64,000 bases of DNA from Areca catechu (GCA_021397845.1 CM038038.1:64598748-64662747), one strand, 5' to 3'. Positions 52,341 through 64,000 are shown, numbered from the stretch's first letter. Numbers and translations: made by a program. Notes: generated by a model not told the origin, from the sequence alone.

Positions 52341-54050
52341 TGTTGACCCTATAAATGATTTTGATGATAACCAAACATTAGAGCATATGCATTTATTTCT
52401 AACAACTCTTCAAGTGTTTTACAAGTTTTTGTAGGATGAGTTAATTGTTCAAACTTCAACTCCTGCACCTTTGTTTCTTGTTTGAGTTGTGTTGAAATGT
52501 GTTTATGTAAAAAAGAACCCAATGAAAAAGCTAAGAAAAAAATATGTAAAAAGGGTTACTTTTATGTGTGTGTGCCTTAGAATTATTTCGAGTTGGTTTG
52601 CATGAAAAATGTAAGAGAGTTGGTGAGAGTTTTCTTTGAGTCCAATTGTAAAAATCCTAAAGAAAATACTCGAGCTAACCCAGCATGTTGAAGAGCCGAC
52701 TCCTCCTGGTGGCACATAGTAAGGATTCTGGTATGCAGTAATCCGAGCAGACTCGAAGGTAACTGAGCTGACTCCTGTGAATCCGAGTCGACTGGAATAT
52801 GTCCCAGTCGACTCCTCCAGAGTCCAGTTTTTGAAGATTTCTTAGAACAGCCTAGCGAACCAACCCGAACTAGAAAGAGCTGACTATGCCAAACCTGATT
52901 TTGATGACCTAAGAAAGCGAGCCGACCTGAACTGTATCGAGCTGACTCTTCCAGAGTGATGATTTCAGAACCTGAAAAGAAGAGCTGACCAATGATCAAA
53001 AGAGCCGACTCCTTGAGTTCAAGTTTTTTCAAAGATATAAGTTCGAGCCAACCCAAGCTACAAAGAGCCGACTCGTCCAGAGTGAAGTTTTGCGCTCTGA
53101 GACAAAGAGCCGACTGCACTGAAGATTTGGCGACTCGACCTATCGACTCGAATGATCCGAGCCGACTCAAACATCGCTTTCAGGTATCAACGACTAGTTC
53201 CAGAATTTATTTTTGAATGCCAAAAGGTGCTCCAACGGTCACAAATCATTTTTCAATGGTCTACAATGACTAGAACTGCCTTGGAATGATAGAAGACCTT
53301 ATATTTGAGGGATTTGAACTTCCTTAAAAAAATAATTAGAGAGTTCTTCAAAGTTTTGAGAGCTATGTTGAATATCCTACCTACCAACAAGAAAGAGAGC
53401 ACAAGAGCATTCAAGCAAGCCTTCAAGTCTTCACCAACTCTGATATGAAGCTTGAAGCAATTTGGGAAGAATCCATTGAAGCAATTAAAGCTCATTCAAG
53501 TGCAAGTCAAGTGGACTTCTATCAAGCTGCACTAGTAACTATCTGACAAATTAAGTTTGTCATTTTTGTTGCATTTATTTCAATTCATTTTATTGAATTG
53601 TTGGGTTATTGGTGAGCCTAGTTGAAAAACCAAATAGATTCTTGGTAAGCCTTGATAAAAACCAAGTGTTGGGTTCTTGGTGATCCTGGTAAAACCAAGT
53701 TAGGTTTCTTTGGTGAGCCTGTTCAAAATCAAAGGGTGTTGGGTTTTCTTTGGTGATTCCATTAAAACCAAAGTGTAGAGGTTTTGTATTATGATCCTGC
53801 AAAATAATCCGACTGTATTCGGGTGTGAATATAGTGAAAATTTCAAGTGATATCTTGGATAGTGGATGTAGGAGCTGGGTTGCTCCGAACCATTATAATG
53901 TGTTGTGCTTCTCTATTCTAACATAGCTTCTGCAATTTACTACTTTGTCATAGCACCTACCACTTGCAAGGGATTTTTAGTTGCACATTATTTGGCTTAA
54001 ATTTTTAAATTCCCAATTCACCCCCCTCTTGGGTAGCCACGTAGGCAACA
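52341..54050 (+). mobile_element. M: solo LTR of a Sirevirus
   Basis: 1710 bp, TGTTGACCCTATAAATGATT to GTAGGCAACA, related to D, A and C LTRs. TSD CAATC at 37735-37739 (left, beyond E) and 54051-54055 (right). Its first base is also the last base of E's TSD copy, so E inserted across the M/L2 border. It contains units of AGAGCCGACTC and GAGTCGACTGG at about 52680-53170 and TTGGTGAGCCT boxes at 53600-53770. No internal region, so a solo LTR. Confidence 0.88.
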
Positions 54051-54468
54051 CAATCCCTGGGGCACCATGGGCCAAGTGTCATGGGCCAAGGAAGTGCTAG
54101 AATTCTGTGGACTTGGGGCACCTCCTCTTGATGGGCTAGGGCTTCATTCTCTAGGGTTTGGGCATCATGAACAAGGGATCCAGATGCTGTGCTGATGTCT
54201 TGAATGCATGTCCAACAATCCTCCTCTTAAGCATGAAAGTTACAGGACTCATATGATTGAATTGAAATTGAGTGGACTTCTTGACTGGACTAACATAACT
54301 TACAAATGTAGTCAAGTAAAAGGACTTAATGAACTAAACAAAGAACTTCAACTGACTTAGTGAACCGACTGGCTCACTTGAATACAGAACTTAACAAAAA
54401 TTGACCAACACATGACTTAGAGATTAAATTGAAGCTTGAAGTCTATGTCTGATCTGATGTCCCCATCA

Positions 54469-55405
54469 CAACTCATCCCTATTTGAGTTGACTCGTCTCC
54501 ATGGTTTGAAGAAAAAGTTTTCTGCCCAAGCAAACTCATCTCTGCACGAGTCAACTCGAATTTGAGAACAAAAAAAAAGTTTCTTGAAACAATAAACTTA
54601 AATTTCATAGTTCTTATGAAATTGTTTCACTTGTTTTTGAAATTGTTTTAAATCTGGATTATATGAAATTGTTTCAATTGGCATGTTACACTTAATTAAG
54701 AATTAAGTTGTACTTTTGAAACCCTTTTAAGATTTAGGATATGATTTTAATTTTAAGTCATGATTGATAAACCATGGGTTAATTGGGTTAGCTATAATTG
54801 GATCCTTAAATAGGTTAGACCTAGGTTTAGATGAATGGATTAATTAGAGAAAAGGCTAATCAAAAGTTGAATTAGGTCTCTCCTTTATAGATCTTTCTAA
54901 TACTTAGTTAGATTAATCCATACATCTAAATAGACTTGATTGATGGCTTCATGGTGAGCCCGGGTCTTTAGGTTAGTCTGATTGAGTCTGGTAAACCAGT
55001 TGGTATCTAAGGTAAGCTTGACATTGGTGATCAAGGTTCTTTGGGGCTAACTCTTACCTAGCCAACTCATGGTTGGTGACTAAGGTAAGAGGCTTACCTG
55101 GCATAACCCATCCCTTGATCTTACTTACCTGGTTAATGTGGTGAATCAGATTTGGTTAGATTATCTATTGATTCGAGTTAACCCATGTCAACTAAGGTTA
55201 ATCAGACTAATTGGTTTAAGGTGCCCACAGACCTATTTGATCTTGAAACCCTCTAAGAGTTTGGTGGGAGTTTTCTTGATCAAGGTCCATGCCTTCTTTC
55301 ATGTGTCACAAAATTTAAATCCTCTAAATTATTAGGTCCATAAAAAGACTTAGTTATGTGATAGCCTAAGTCTTAGCCTCCCATTAAGTTGGATTGGTAA
55401 TGAGT
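54469..55405 (+). other. Element K leader, middle part
   Basis: No gene. It resembles B's leader in reverse complement (e.g. GGGTCTTTAGGTTAGTCTGA and GGTAAACCAG near 54960). Ends at TSD TGAGT of G (55401-55405). Confidence 0.7.
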
Positions 55406-56109
55406 TGATGGAGACCCGAGAGTCTAGTATATTTTATTTTGAGTCTTGTTGAGTCCATTTAGTCGAGTCCAGTTATTTTCAGTCCAATCAAGTGAGATAG
55501 ATCGAGTCCTGTAATTTTCATTCATGTCAAGATCCAAGAGGAGAGTAACCATACCCGGAGATTCACTAGGCCCTCCCCAATCAGAATTGGATTCCATGCT
55601 CCTGGGCCCTTACATGCCTCCAAGCCCACAAGAGAGAGCTCCAATCCAAGACAAAGGCCTACTGTTGACTAGGTCCACCAAGGTTTCTTGGCCCACAAGT
55701 CAGGATTTCTTAGCCCTCAAGTCATGTACCTTGGGATGAATCTATAAATACCCCACCCCCTCTTGTATTTTGAATACCATGGATGAATGAAATAATATTG
55801 AGTTTTCTCTTTGCTATGTGCGAGCTGTATGCGAGCTATGTGCATGCTGTGTGTGAGCCGTGTGCATGCTGTGTGCTCAGGGTATCTGTGTGATCCCTGA
55901 TTTTCTATGTGATTAAGGGTATCTGTGTGATCCCTAGGGCATATGTGTGAGCCCCTTTGCTATATGCTTGTCCTTCTAGGAGAATCTATGTGAATCCTAG
56001 TCATCTTTTTAAACCCTTCGCTCTCTTCTTTCTTCTTCCAGGCAAATCCTAATCCCCTGGTGACTTCTCAGTTCGCCAGTGATCCAACCCCGATCTTTGT
56101 CCCGCATCA
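55406..56109 (+). repeat. 5' LTR of element G
   Basis: TGATGGAGACCC to CCCGCATCA. TATAAATA at 55743-55750 is a good TATA box. Downstream (55812-55880) is a run of CTGTGTGCGAG / CTATGTGCATG units, in the expected R/U5 part. Confidence 0.92.
55743..55750 (+). promoter_or_regulatory. Likely TATA box of element G
   Basis: TATAAATA followed by CCCC. The same 8-mer in similar context occurs in the 3' LTR (57766-57773) and, on the minus strand, in LTRs of F, L, L2, J and D. Confidence 0.6.
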
Positions 56110-57406
56110 ACTTGGTATCAGAGCCAAAGGATTAGGATATTTTCTTCTTCCTCCCTGGCTCCACATCCTTCCTCCCATCTAGATCCCCTTGTGCAAGACT
56201 CCTTCTCAAACCTCGATCAGCTACTGGCCTCCATCTCCGATCCATCAACGACCTAGCATCCACTTCCCTCCCATGACCCCAACGCCCCATCGGCATCATC
56301 CATCCATGAAGCCACCGATAGCAGCTAATGGCCACGTTCCGAACCCCATCTTTCGCCCGACCGAGCACCATCAGATTGACATCGCTACCCACAGCCATCG
56401 TCTTCACTGCCACCCCTTTTATTTCCTGTGGAAAGCATCGCCCGACACAACCCTTCGCCCACGGTGCTTCTCCCAAGTGTCCCATGCCACCGTTGAAGCT
56501 TCTTCCATGTCATCCCTGGCCCCTCATGTCTGCTCTCACCACCATCTTCCTCACCGGTGGAGCTGCTACGATCGAAGCTCCTTAGATCAGCACCTCCACA
56601 GTCGCCAGCGCTCACCATCGTCTTCCTTCATGGTTTGTGCCTTCCCACCCCAACCATCCGGAAGTCTCCAACGACCATCGCCCATCTCTTCACCCGCTAC
56701 CGGTGAATCAATGCCCTGAGCCGACGTCTTCCTCTCCAGCACCATTGTCGATGGAGAGCCCCTACCGTTCCACCCTCTGCATCGGCCAGTTTGTGAAGAA
56801 GGGTAGCACAAACGTGAAAGCAGTGCTGGCATCGATTGCCGACTTCAAGAAAGAAAAGCGTGCCGGATCTCCTCCGTACCTCTTGCGACTGTTGATGATG
56901 CCGGACTCCTCTGGACGAGCACTCAGGCAGATGTGCCATCATCAGTCGCTACCTTCCCCTAATTAGAGAGATCCTTGGACAGTTAAGACAAACACCGTGC
57001 CACCCCTGTTCCACCTCAGCATTCACTGCCTTCTTCCTGTCCATGCCACCGTCTCCGCCCTAGCCTCATCATTGGCGAGGCCCGCTGGGAGTACCTCCTT
57101 CGTTCCACCCGACCTCCATCCGAGGAAGAGGGAGATGCCTGCATGATCGTGAAGGCAATTACCCTTCATGATTGTCGACTTCAGATCTGCAGGATTTCAG
57201 GACTGCACGGATCCCAGAGCTGCATGATTTTCAAAGCCACATAGATCTCAGAGTAGAGTTGATAAAAAAATTTGGGATTTGTTAAAAAAAAAAGAAGAAA
57301 AGAGAAGAACCTAGCTGCTTTTGCTTTGATATGATTGGTTTCGGTTCCATCAAACCCCTCGTTGATCCAAACTCGACGGAGTCGAGTTCTCCCCACTCTA
57401 GGGAAA
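56110..57406 (+). other. Internal region of element G
   Basis: Primer site TGGTATCAGAGC at 56113-56124. 56150-57150 is G/C-rich with overlapping Pro/His/Ser-rich frames; one (56637-56966) contains CIGQFVKKGSTNVKAVLA and DFKKEKR but matches nothing I know; a captured host fragment is possible. 57180-57260 is a degenerate repeat of ATCTGCAGGATTTC type, as in E and F. ACTCGACGGAGTCGAGTT at about 57372 is the shared box before the 3' LTR. Confidence 0.65.
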
Positions 57407-60400
57407 TGATGGGGACCCGAGAGTCTAGTATATTTTATTTTGAGTCCAGTTGAGTCCATTTAGTAGAGTCTAGTTATTTTCAGTCCAATCAAGTGAGTTA
57501 GATCGAGTCCTGTAATTTTCATTCATGTCAAGATCCAAGAGGAGAGTAAGCAGACCTGGAGATTCACCAGGCCCTCCCCAATCAGAATTGGGTTCCATGC
57601 ACCCGAGCCCTTACATGCCTTCAAGCCCACAAGAGAGAGCTCCAGTCCAAGACAAAGACCCACTGTTGACCAGGGCCACCAGGGTTTCTTGGCCCACAAG
57701 TTAGGGTTTCTTGGCCCACAAGTTAGGGTTTCTTAGCCCTCAAGTCATGTACCCTGGGGTGAATCTATAAATACCTCACCCCCTCTTGTATTTTGAATAC
57801 CATGTGAAAGTAATGATGAATGGTGCGTTTGCAGGTGCCTACCCTAAGCATGCAACAATAGGGAGCAGGTGAGTATTTTAAAACAAATTTAAAATGCACA
57901 GCGAAAACATGCTCCACCCAGGATCTAACGCAATCAGGAAGCATGTATAGATTAAAACATATTATAACATGGGCATGTAATGTTTATAAAACATTTTAAA
58001 TCCATAGATCTACGCATGCATGAAATTAAAAACAAAACCCATACCTTATTCTTGCTGGGAATAAATCTGGTATAAGCCTGGAATAGCAGGGATAGCGGGG
58101 ATAACTTTATTCCCGTTGTCTTCAACCTCCAGCACGTTGAAGTCCCTGTTGTTCTCCTTCAAAACATCAACCAAATGGTGGCAAAAGGACCTCCTTTTCC
58201 TCCCAAATCGGAACAGCAGCTAAGGGGGAAGATGTTCTTTGATCTTGAACCAAAATCTGCAAAGGAAATGCACCAAAAAGATCTACCAAATTTACCAAAA
58301 CCTTGCTGAAAAATTTTTGCTGTAGAAAAATAGCAAGTGGGTTCCTTGGATTCACAACAGCAATAGCAAATTTGGCTCGATTCTCTTGCTCCCAGGAGTA
58401 AAGAGATACTCCCTCTAGAGGGGAGATATGCCGGGGGTTCACTGATCCTCTCCCTTGCACGGTGCTAGCCGCAGAATGGAACTTAATCACGGTGGAAGGC
58501 AGCAATTCTGGTTTGCTGCAATAAATCAATTTGAGCACTACAATCAACAAGGATCAAGGCTTGTTTCTCTCCCTAGATCTCTCCAAAACTCAGCCCCCAA
58601 CTTCACCGGTGGAAAGGGAAGGCATGTACTGCCAGGAAAAGGAACTCTCACAGCCCTTTTTCTCCTCACACGGTGACAAAAAAATTGGAACATAGCACTC
58701 TGAACCAGGGACTGCAGTGATTTTAAAAGGAGCCAGTAGTAGAGAGAAATAAACAACGGAGAGGGAGGGACTCCAAAGGACGTCGGTGGTATAATCACCC
58801 TTAAACCATGCATTAGGACTAATTAAAAAAGGGGTTAAAGGTTAATGGGTGGAGGGGAGATGAAGAGGCGCCGAATGGTTTCCACGGCCATGAAAACGCC
58901 CAGCGTGAAATACAGCGAGCAAACCGTTCAAAAGAAAAAAAATCGGTCCAAATGAATGGGTTTAATCCAATTAAAACCAAGGGTTCAAAAGAAAAACTGG
59001 TTCAAAGGATCTTGGGTTCAAACAAATCCCAAAAATTTGGTTTAATTCAATTTGAACGGTCCAAGCCCAATTAAATAAAATTCAATTGGTTCACAACCAA
59101 TTGAAGGCCGAATTTAGCTCCGAATCAGTTCAAAACTGATTCAAAAAAATCCTGGCGTAGACCTGGTCAGCCCGGAACAATTTTCGGTTGACCCAAACAA
59201 GGGCAAGACCGGGAAAAAAGGTGCTCAAATAAATACCGTGACCATAAAACCAAGACAATTCCCAATCGTAATCGGTAACTGGATCAGAGAGTTATCCTTT
59301 GTGGCATGTGACCTCATAGGTTCGAACCTAAATGGTAGTACTGGAACAATTCCAGTACCAGCACAGGAAACCATCTAGCAATGGGTCCCGACGTCCGGAT
59401 AGGTCGAAGATACGAGAGCATACAATCGAACCTCTGGCATATGGTTACTGTATATTTCATCCCTTTGACCTCTAATGCTCAGGACGACTGATATTGGGCT
59501 GCCAACCCAGACTAAGTCAGTCGACCACGTGTCTCAATCTTGCAAGCCTAGTGACTCTTCACTAGGGCTACCCCGACCGAGGATTTGCTAAATTGAGATA
59601 CAGCGAGATATTCAATCCAAACTGTTCGGACAGGTCAATTCCATCTTGGTCCATCACTGCTCCACAAGTACTTGCCTGTACCCAGAAACCTTCCATCACC
59701 GGATTAAAAATTCGGGTAGTCCGGCACCAAAGCACAGGGAGTTGCTTGCAAGCAACCATGATGACCTCAGGTTAGAGGGACACATATACCCATATCCAAT
59801 CGTGAGTATCCCTTTGGCAGAAAGGGGTTTCACGGAGTCACGTTCAATGAAATATCATATATCCCACTTGCAGGTCACATCAGTGTCACCACACTCATTT
59901 GGTCAAGAGGACAACCAAATGATGTGAACTGTAACAACCTATACTTGATATATTGCCATCCTGTACAATATATCCTTTGGCTGTGAACAAGGTTTAAGGA
60001 CCAGTCGATACATCCTCTCTGTATCGAAGTCAGTGTTGCCCTAAGGACTTCATCACAAGGAAAGAGTTCATTATTAAGGAAATATAATATGTGATGAGCT
60101 GCCAAAATAATAATTTTATTAATTCATAAAATGAAAACAGTGCTGAGCACAACCGCCTACAACCCAGGCGATTGGCTTTAGGACACATTTTCCAACACCA
60201 TGGATTAATGAAATAATATTGAGTTTTCTCTTTGCTGTGTGCGAGCTGTGCACATGCTGTGTGCGAGCTGTGTGCGTGCTGTGTGCGAGCTATGTGCGAG
60301 CTGTGTGTGTGCTATGTGCCCCGGGTATCTGTATGATCCCTAATTTTTTGTGTGATTAAGGGTATCTGTGTGATCCCTAGGGCATCTGTGGAGCCCCTTT

Positions 60401-60551
60401 GCTATGTGCTTGTCCTTCTAGGGAAATCTATGTGAATCCCAGTTATCTTTCTAAATCCTTCACCCTCTTCTTTCTTCTTCTAGGCAAACCCTAATCCCCT
60501 GGTGACTTCTAAGCTCGCCAGTGATCCAACCCCAATCTCTGTCTCTTATCA
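57407..60551 (+). repeat. 3' LTR of element G, split by N
   Basis: LTR pieces 57407-57804 and 60203-60551 (about 747 bp). TATAAATA at 57766-57773. The CTGTGTGCGAG-type run (60232-60318) differs in copy number from the 5' LTR. Confidence 0.9.
57805..60197 (-). mobile_element. N: solo LTR of the B family
   Basis: 2393 bp, plus-strand ends TGAAAGTAATG and TTTTCCAACA, TSD CCATG at 57800-57804 and 60198-60202. It aligns along its length with the B LTRs (e.g. GCAGGTGCCTACC, GTGACTCTTCACTAGGG, CAACCGCCTACAACCC) but is visibly diverged. No internal region: the product of LTR-LTR recombination. Confidence 0.92.
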
Positions 60552-61060
60552 TGAGTCCATAACTTGGGTGATCATCGGCAGTTCCAAAGAACAGGTGGTC
60601 ATTAGGCGAGTGGAATTGCCATTCAACATATGATGGCTCTATGCGACTATCTTAATATGTGGTCAGGTGGGCCGACCAAAGTTGAGCTTGAACATGGGTT
60701 AGTTAGAAGCATTGAATTTGATCATGTTAATGGTTGGACCTAACTAGGACCTTTAATAGGAGGCCTAAAGGTCGATTGTGAGGACCCTTGGGGAAAAATG
60801 AATACTAGGAATTGCTTAGAGAAGCAATTGGTATTATACCTACATTTAGATGCATGTGGGTTGGCCGGCCAAAGTCAGGCTCATGTGTAATGTATTGGAT
60901 CTTAGTACCCACTAAAGGATAAAAGTTATTCTTTGGATTGGAGTGTAAAGGCTACCAGTCTAAATAAAATAGTGGGAGAAACCTTTAGACTAAAATCCAT
61001 ATCTTAAGGATATTTAAAATAATTCATATACTTATAGGTCTTGTTCTCCTTTTTTAAATA
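60552..61060 (+). other. Element K leader, last part
   Basis: Resumes after G with TSD TGAGT. Non-coding; matches B's leader in reverse complement (GGTTGGACCTAACTAGG and GTGGGAGAAACCTTTAGAC near the end). Ends at the Gag start. Confidence 0.7.
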
Positions 61061-64000
61061 ATGTCGACCACTTTGTCGCTCCAGTCATTATTGGATAATG
61101 ACAAACTTTCTGGACTCAACTTAGATAGTTGGTATCGAAGACTCAGGATAGTCCTGGAGCATGAGTGGATCCTTTATGTGATAACAGATCCATCACCTGA
61201 GAACCCAGCCCCCAACGTCCGTGGCACTATCAAGGACACTTACCAGAAGTGGATCTCTGACTGCATCACGGTATGTTGCATTATGTTGGCTACGATGAAT
61301 GACGAGTTCAGTCACAAATTTGAGGAGGCCTAGCTAGAGGAGATTCTTCAAAGGTTGAAGGAGTCCTTTAGCACTCTAGACGATACAAATAGATACTGGA
61401 TCTCTTCCACCATCTATAACACACGTATGCATGATGGAGCTCTAGTAACTAATCATGTAATGTACATGATTGAGTTATTTGAGCATTTGGGCAAACTTGG
61501 ATGTCCTTTGCACGAGTAGCTCAAAAAGGATACGATACTGAATTCTCTGCCCCTTCCTTCCAGGTCTTTCTCGATAATTTTAGAATGAACAAGCTTGCAA
61601 AAAACTACCATGAGATGTTAGGATTGCTGCAGACTTATGAGAGAGACCACAACCTCAACAAGGGATTGGTGAATCTGGTGGGTGGTTTTGGAGCAGGGCG
61701 TCGTCCCTTTGGGAATGGGAAGAACAAAAGGAATAAGAAAAATAAGAAGATGCAAAGTGCTGGGCATAGTCAGACTAGGAGGGTGAAGGCTGACAAGAGT
61801 CAAGCAGAGTGCTTCTTCTGCAAGAAATAGGGTCACTGGAAGCAGAACTGTCCTGCTTACCTTATTACTCTGGACCCGAACAAGCAAAGGAAGGGAAAGC
61901 TACAAACTGTTGCTGGTCAAGGTATTTATATGATAAATCCTTGTAGTTTCTCTATTTGTGACACTACTAGCTGGGTATTGATACCGAAAGTCCTTACCAC
62001 ATTTGCAATTCTTTTCAGGGACTTCAAGTTCGTAGGAGGTTCGAAAGCGATGAAAGGTTTTTGAACATTGGAAATGGAAGCAAGCTTCAGTTCTGGCATT
62101 GGAAACTATTTCTTTGTATTTCGAGTCTTATACTATCATTCTTAATGATTGTCATTTTTGAACTTTTTTTTTAGTGAATATCATTTCTGTAGGCCTATTG
62201 GCTAAATATGGTTATGAATTATCTATAAAGAATGATATTTGCAATATCATGTTGAATGGTTCTAATGTGATGTATGGACAAGTGAAGAATGGCATATATG
62301 TAGTGTCATAGCCTGTTACTATATTGTACACTGATAATAAATGCCCTAGGTTAGATAAGTCAGTGCTACTTATCTCTGGCACTATCAATTAGGTCATATA
62401 AATAAAAATAGGATAAATAAGTTGGTGGAAGATGGTCTGCTAGATATCACTAAGAGTGAATCTTTGCCAACTTGTGAATCTTGTCTTCTTGGAAAAATGA
62501 CCAAGTCACATTTTAATGGAAAAGGTGAAAGAGCTAGTGATATTCTAAGTCTAGTACATACTGATGTATGTGGACCTATGAATATCAGTGCAAGAGGCAG
62601 ATATAATTATTTCATTATATTTACAAACGATCTTTCGAGATGTGATTATGTCTACCTGATGAGACATAAGTCTGATTCATTTGAAATGTTCAAACATTAT
62701 CATTATGAAGTTGAAAAAAAAACTGGGAGGTTCATTAAAACCCTTCAATCAGATCGAGGTGGTGAGTATATTTCCAGCAAGTTTCTAACTTATCTAGAGG
62801 AGAATGGGATTTTCTCTCAATGGACTCCTCTAGGGATACCTCAGTTAAATGGTGTGTCTAAAAGGAGGAATCGAACTCTGTTGGACATAGTTTGATTCAT
62901 GATGGGCTTAACAAGTCTGCCTAAATCTTTTGCGGGATATGCTCTTGAGTCAATGTCTTACCTTCTGAACAGAGTTCCAAGTAAATCCATTAATAAAACA
63001 CCATATGAGATATGGACTAGGTGCAAGCCAACTCTCTCTCACCTTCAAGTTTGGGGGTGTCTGACATATGTCAGGTGTTTGGAGATGGATAAGATAGGAC
63101 CTAAGTCTGATAGGTGTCTTTTTGTTGCGTATCCTAGAGAATCCAAAGGGTATTACTTCTATCTACATGAGGAACAAAAGTTGTTCATCAGTTTTAGAGC
63201 AACCTTTTTAGAAAGGGAGTACCTTGGTGAAGGCACTCAAGCTGCTGAGGTTGAAGTTGGAAAAGTTCAACAGATGGAAGAACCTTCTCACTTTAAGGCC
63301 ACTATAGAACCAAATTTGATTGGATCAGATCCAGAGCCCGTAGTGCAAACATTAAGGAGATCTGGTAAAGTACCACATCAACTGGATAGATACTATGATT
63401 TCTTGTTCTAGGATGGTGACCATGTTGAGCTCGATGAGAACAACGAGGACCCAATCACCTATATGGATGCAATGTCAAGTTCTGATTCTAAGTCATGGCT
63501 AGGAGCTATGAAATCTAAAATGGAATGCATAGAAATCAATAATGTATGAATATTGGTTGATCCACCTGAAGGGATAAATCCCATCAGGTTCAAGTGGATT
63601 TTCAAGAGGAAGCGGGGTGCAGATGGGTAGGTAGAGACCTATAAAGCCCGTATGGTTGCCAAGGGATATCATCAGCATTATGGTATTGACTATGACAAGA
63701 TATTTTTTCCTGTGGTAATGCTCAAGTCCATTCGAATTATGCTTGCTATGGCAGCACATTTAGATTATAAAATCTAGCAAATAGATGTCCGAATAGCTTT
63801 CCTAAATAGTGAGCTAGAAGAGGAGGTGTATATGATGCAACCTGAAGGGGTCACATCCATAGATGAGACTAAAGTGTTTAAGCTTCACAAGTCCATTTAT
63901 AGATTGAAGCAGGCTTCTCAGAGTTGGAACATGCATTTTGATAAGTATATCAAGATGTATGGCTTAGTTAGGAACGAAGAGGAACCTTGTATATATAAAA
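61061..64000 (+). pseudogene. Element K gag-pol (degenerate, runs off window)
   Basis: Starts at MSTTLSLQSLLDNDK. Homologous to B throughout: Gag (LDSWYRRLRIVLEHEW), knuckle CFFCKK-stop-GHWKQNC (here with the normal His), protease with a one-base deletion and DTE instead of DTG near 61980, zinc region, integrase (HTDVCGP, SDRGGEY, NGVSKRRNR), RT start (WIFKRKRGADG, YKARMVAKGY, EEEVYMMQPEG) to the window end before YVDD. Stops at about 61331, 61519, 61828, 62894, 63410, 63548, 63628 and 63776; most fit CAG-to-TAG, CGA-to-TGA or TGG-to-TGA/TAG. Inactive. Confidence 0.9.

Larger units (their letters stand above)
36730..54468 (-). mobile_element. L2: solo-LTR-like gypsy unit hosting M, E and D
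   Basis: LTR sequence is 36730-37739 and 54056-54468 (about 1.4 kb when the nested insertions are removed). Plus-strand ends are TGATGCAGGATG and GTCCCCATCA, like F. TATTTATA at 37455-37462 is a likely TATA box (minus). No internal region or second LTR is visible, so it behaves as a solo LTR. The flanks (TAATA left, CAACT right) do not form a TSD; this may mean decay or recombination between elements. Confidence 0.65.
55406..60551 (+). mobile_element. Element G: non-autonomous gypsy-type LTR element
   Basis: LTRs 55406-56109 and 57407-60551 (the latter interrupted by N), primer site 56113-56124, internal 56110-57406. TSD TGAGT at 55401-55405 and 60552-60556, perfect. Plus orientation; 704-bp and about 747-bp LTRs. 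LTR ends TGATGGGGACC...CGCATCA match F in reverse complement. No Gag or Pol domain is visible. Confidence 0.92.
28351..64000 (+). mobile_element. Element K: old Ty1/copia element split by at least four insertions
   Basis: K's pieces in order: 5' LTR 28351-28670 and 34593-36250; primer site 36255-36268; leader 36269-36729, 54469-55405 and 60552-61060; gag-pol pseudogene 61061-64000 (continues). J lies in its LTR; L2 (with M, E, D) and G (with N) lie in its leader. The pieces align in order with the B family, and J and G are bounded by perfect 5-bp TSDs, so removing them restores continuity. The 3' half and 3' LTR lie beyond the window. Confidence 0.85.

Overview
The window is 64 kb of flowering-plant nuclear DNA made almost entirely of nested LTR retrotransposons. 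I found no intact host gene, tRNA, rRNA or CRISPR array. The plant assignment rests on the element types: Sirevirus-type Ty1/copia elements with an extra env-like frame, multiple polypurine tracts and Met-tRNA primer sites; an Angela/Tork-like Ty1/copia element with 2.3 kb LTRs; and Ty3/gypsy chromovirus derivatives with a C-terminal chromodomain. I cannot name the species from sequence alone; a monocot is plausible but not shown.

Layout, with nesting deduced from target-site duplications (TSDs). 1-14758 is a decayed minus-strand Sirevirus (A) split by a young, coding-intact Angela/Tork-like copia element (B, 3227-13314, minus; TSD ACTTG). A itself sits in the env-like frame of another Sirevirus (C, plus, 14759-18901). 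19762-25990 is a minus-strand chromovirus derivative (L) that keeps gag, protease and chromodomain but lacks RT, RNase H and the integrase core; a non-autonomous element F (21192-23541) lies in its LTR. 25991-28350 holds an oppositely oriented partial LTR of the L family, an unassigned stretch, and the start of another gypsy LTR.

28351 to the window end is one old plus-strand copia element (K, related to B) blown apart by later insertions: J (28671-34587, TSD GTATG) in its 5' LTR; a solo-LTR-like unit L2 (36730-54468) in its leader; and G (55406-60551, TSD TGAGT), which carries a B-family solo LTR N (57805-60197, TSD CCATG). L2 carries solo Sirevirus LTR M (52341-54050, TSD CAATC). Element E (37741-52336, TSD AATCT) landed exactly on the M/L2 border, and the near-complete Sirevirus D (38899-50183) landed in E. 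K's broken gag-pol resumes at 61061 and runs off the window before the RT YVDD motif.

Only B (about 99% identical LTRs and a 1314-codon open frame) looks potentially autonomous. The others are pseudogenised, mostly by stops that look like C-to-T or G-to-A transitions, or are structurally non-autonomous (E, F, G, J, L). The most unusual content: (i) E carries a captured fragment of the host ubiquitin-activating enzyme E1 (UBA1) gene inside both LTRs, upstream of the TATA box; (ii) J and L belong to a gag/chromodomain lineage lacking the replication core, and J has an intact frame that appears to fuse gag to a scrap of integrase; (iii) J has TA...CA LTR termini and a GNRA-type hairpin in its leader; (iv) Sirevirus LTRs carry lineage-specific palindrome arrays; (v) B has a Tyr in place of the zinc-knuckle His.
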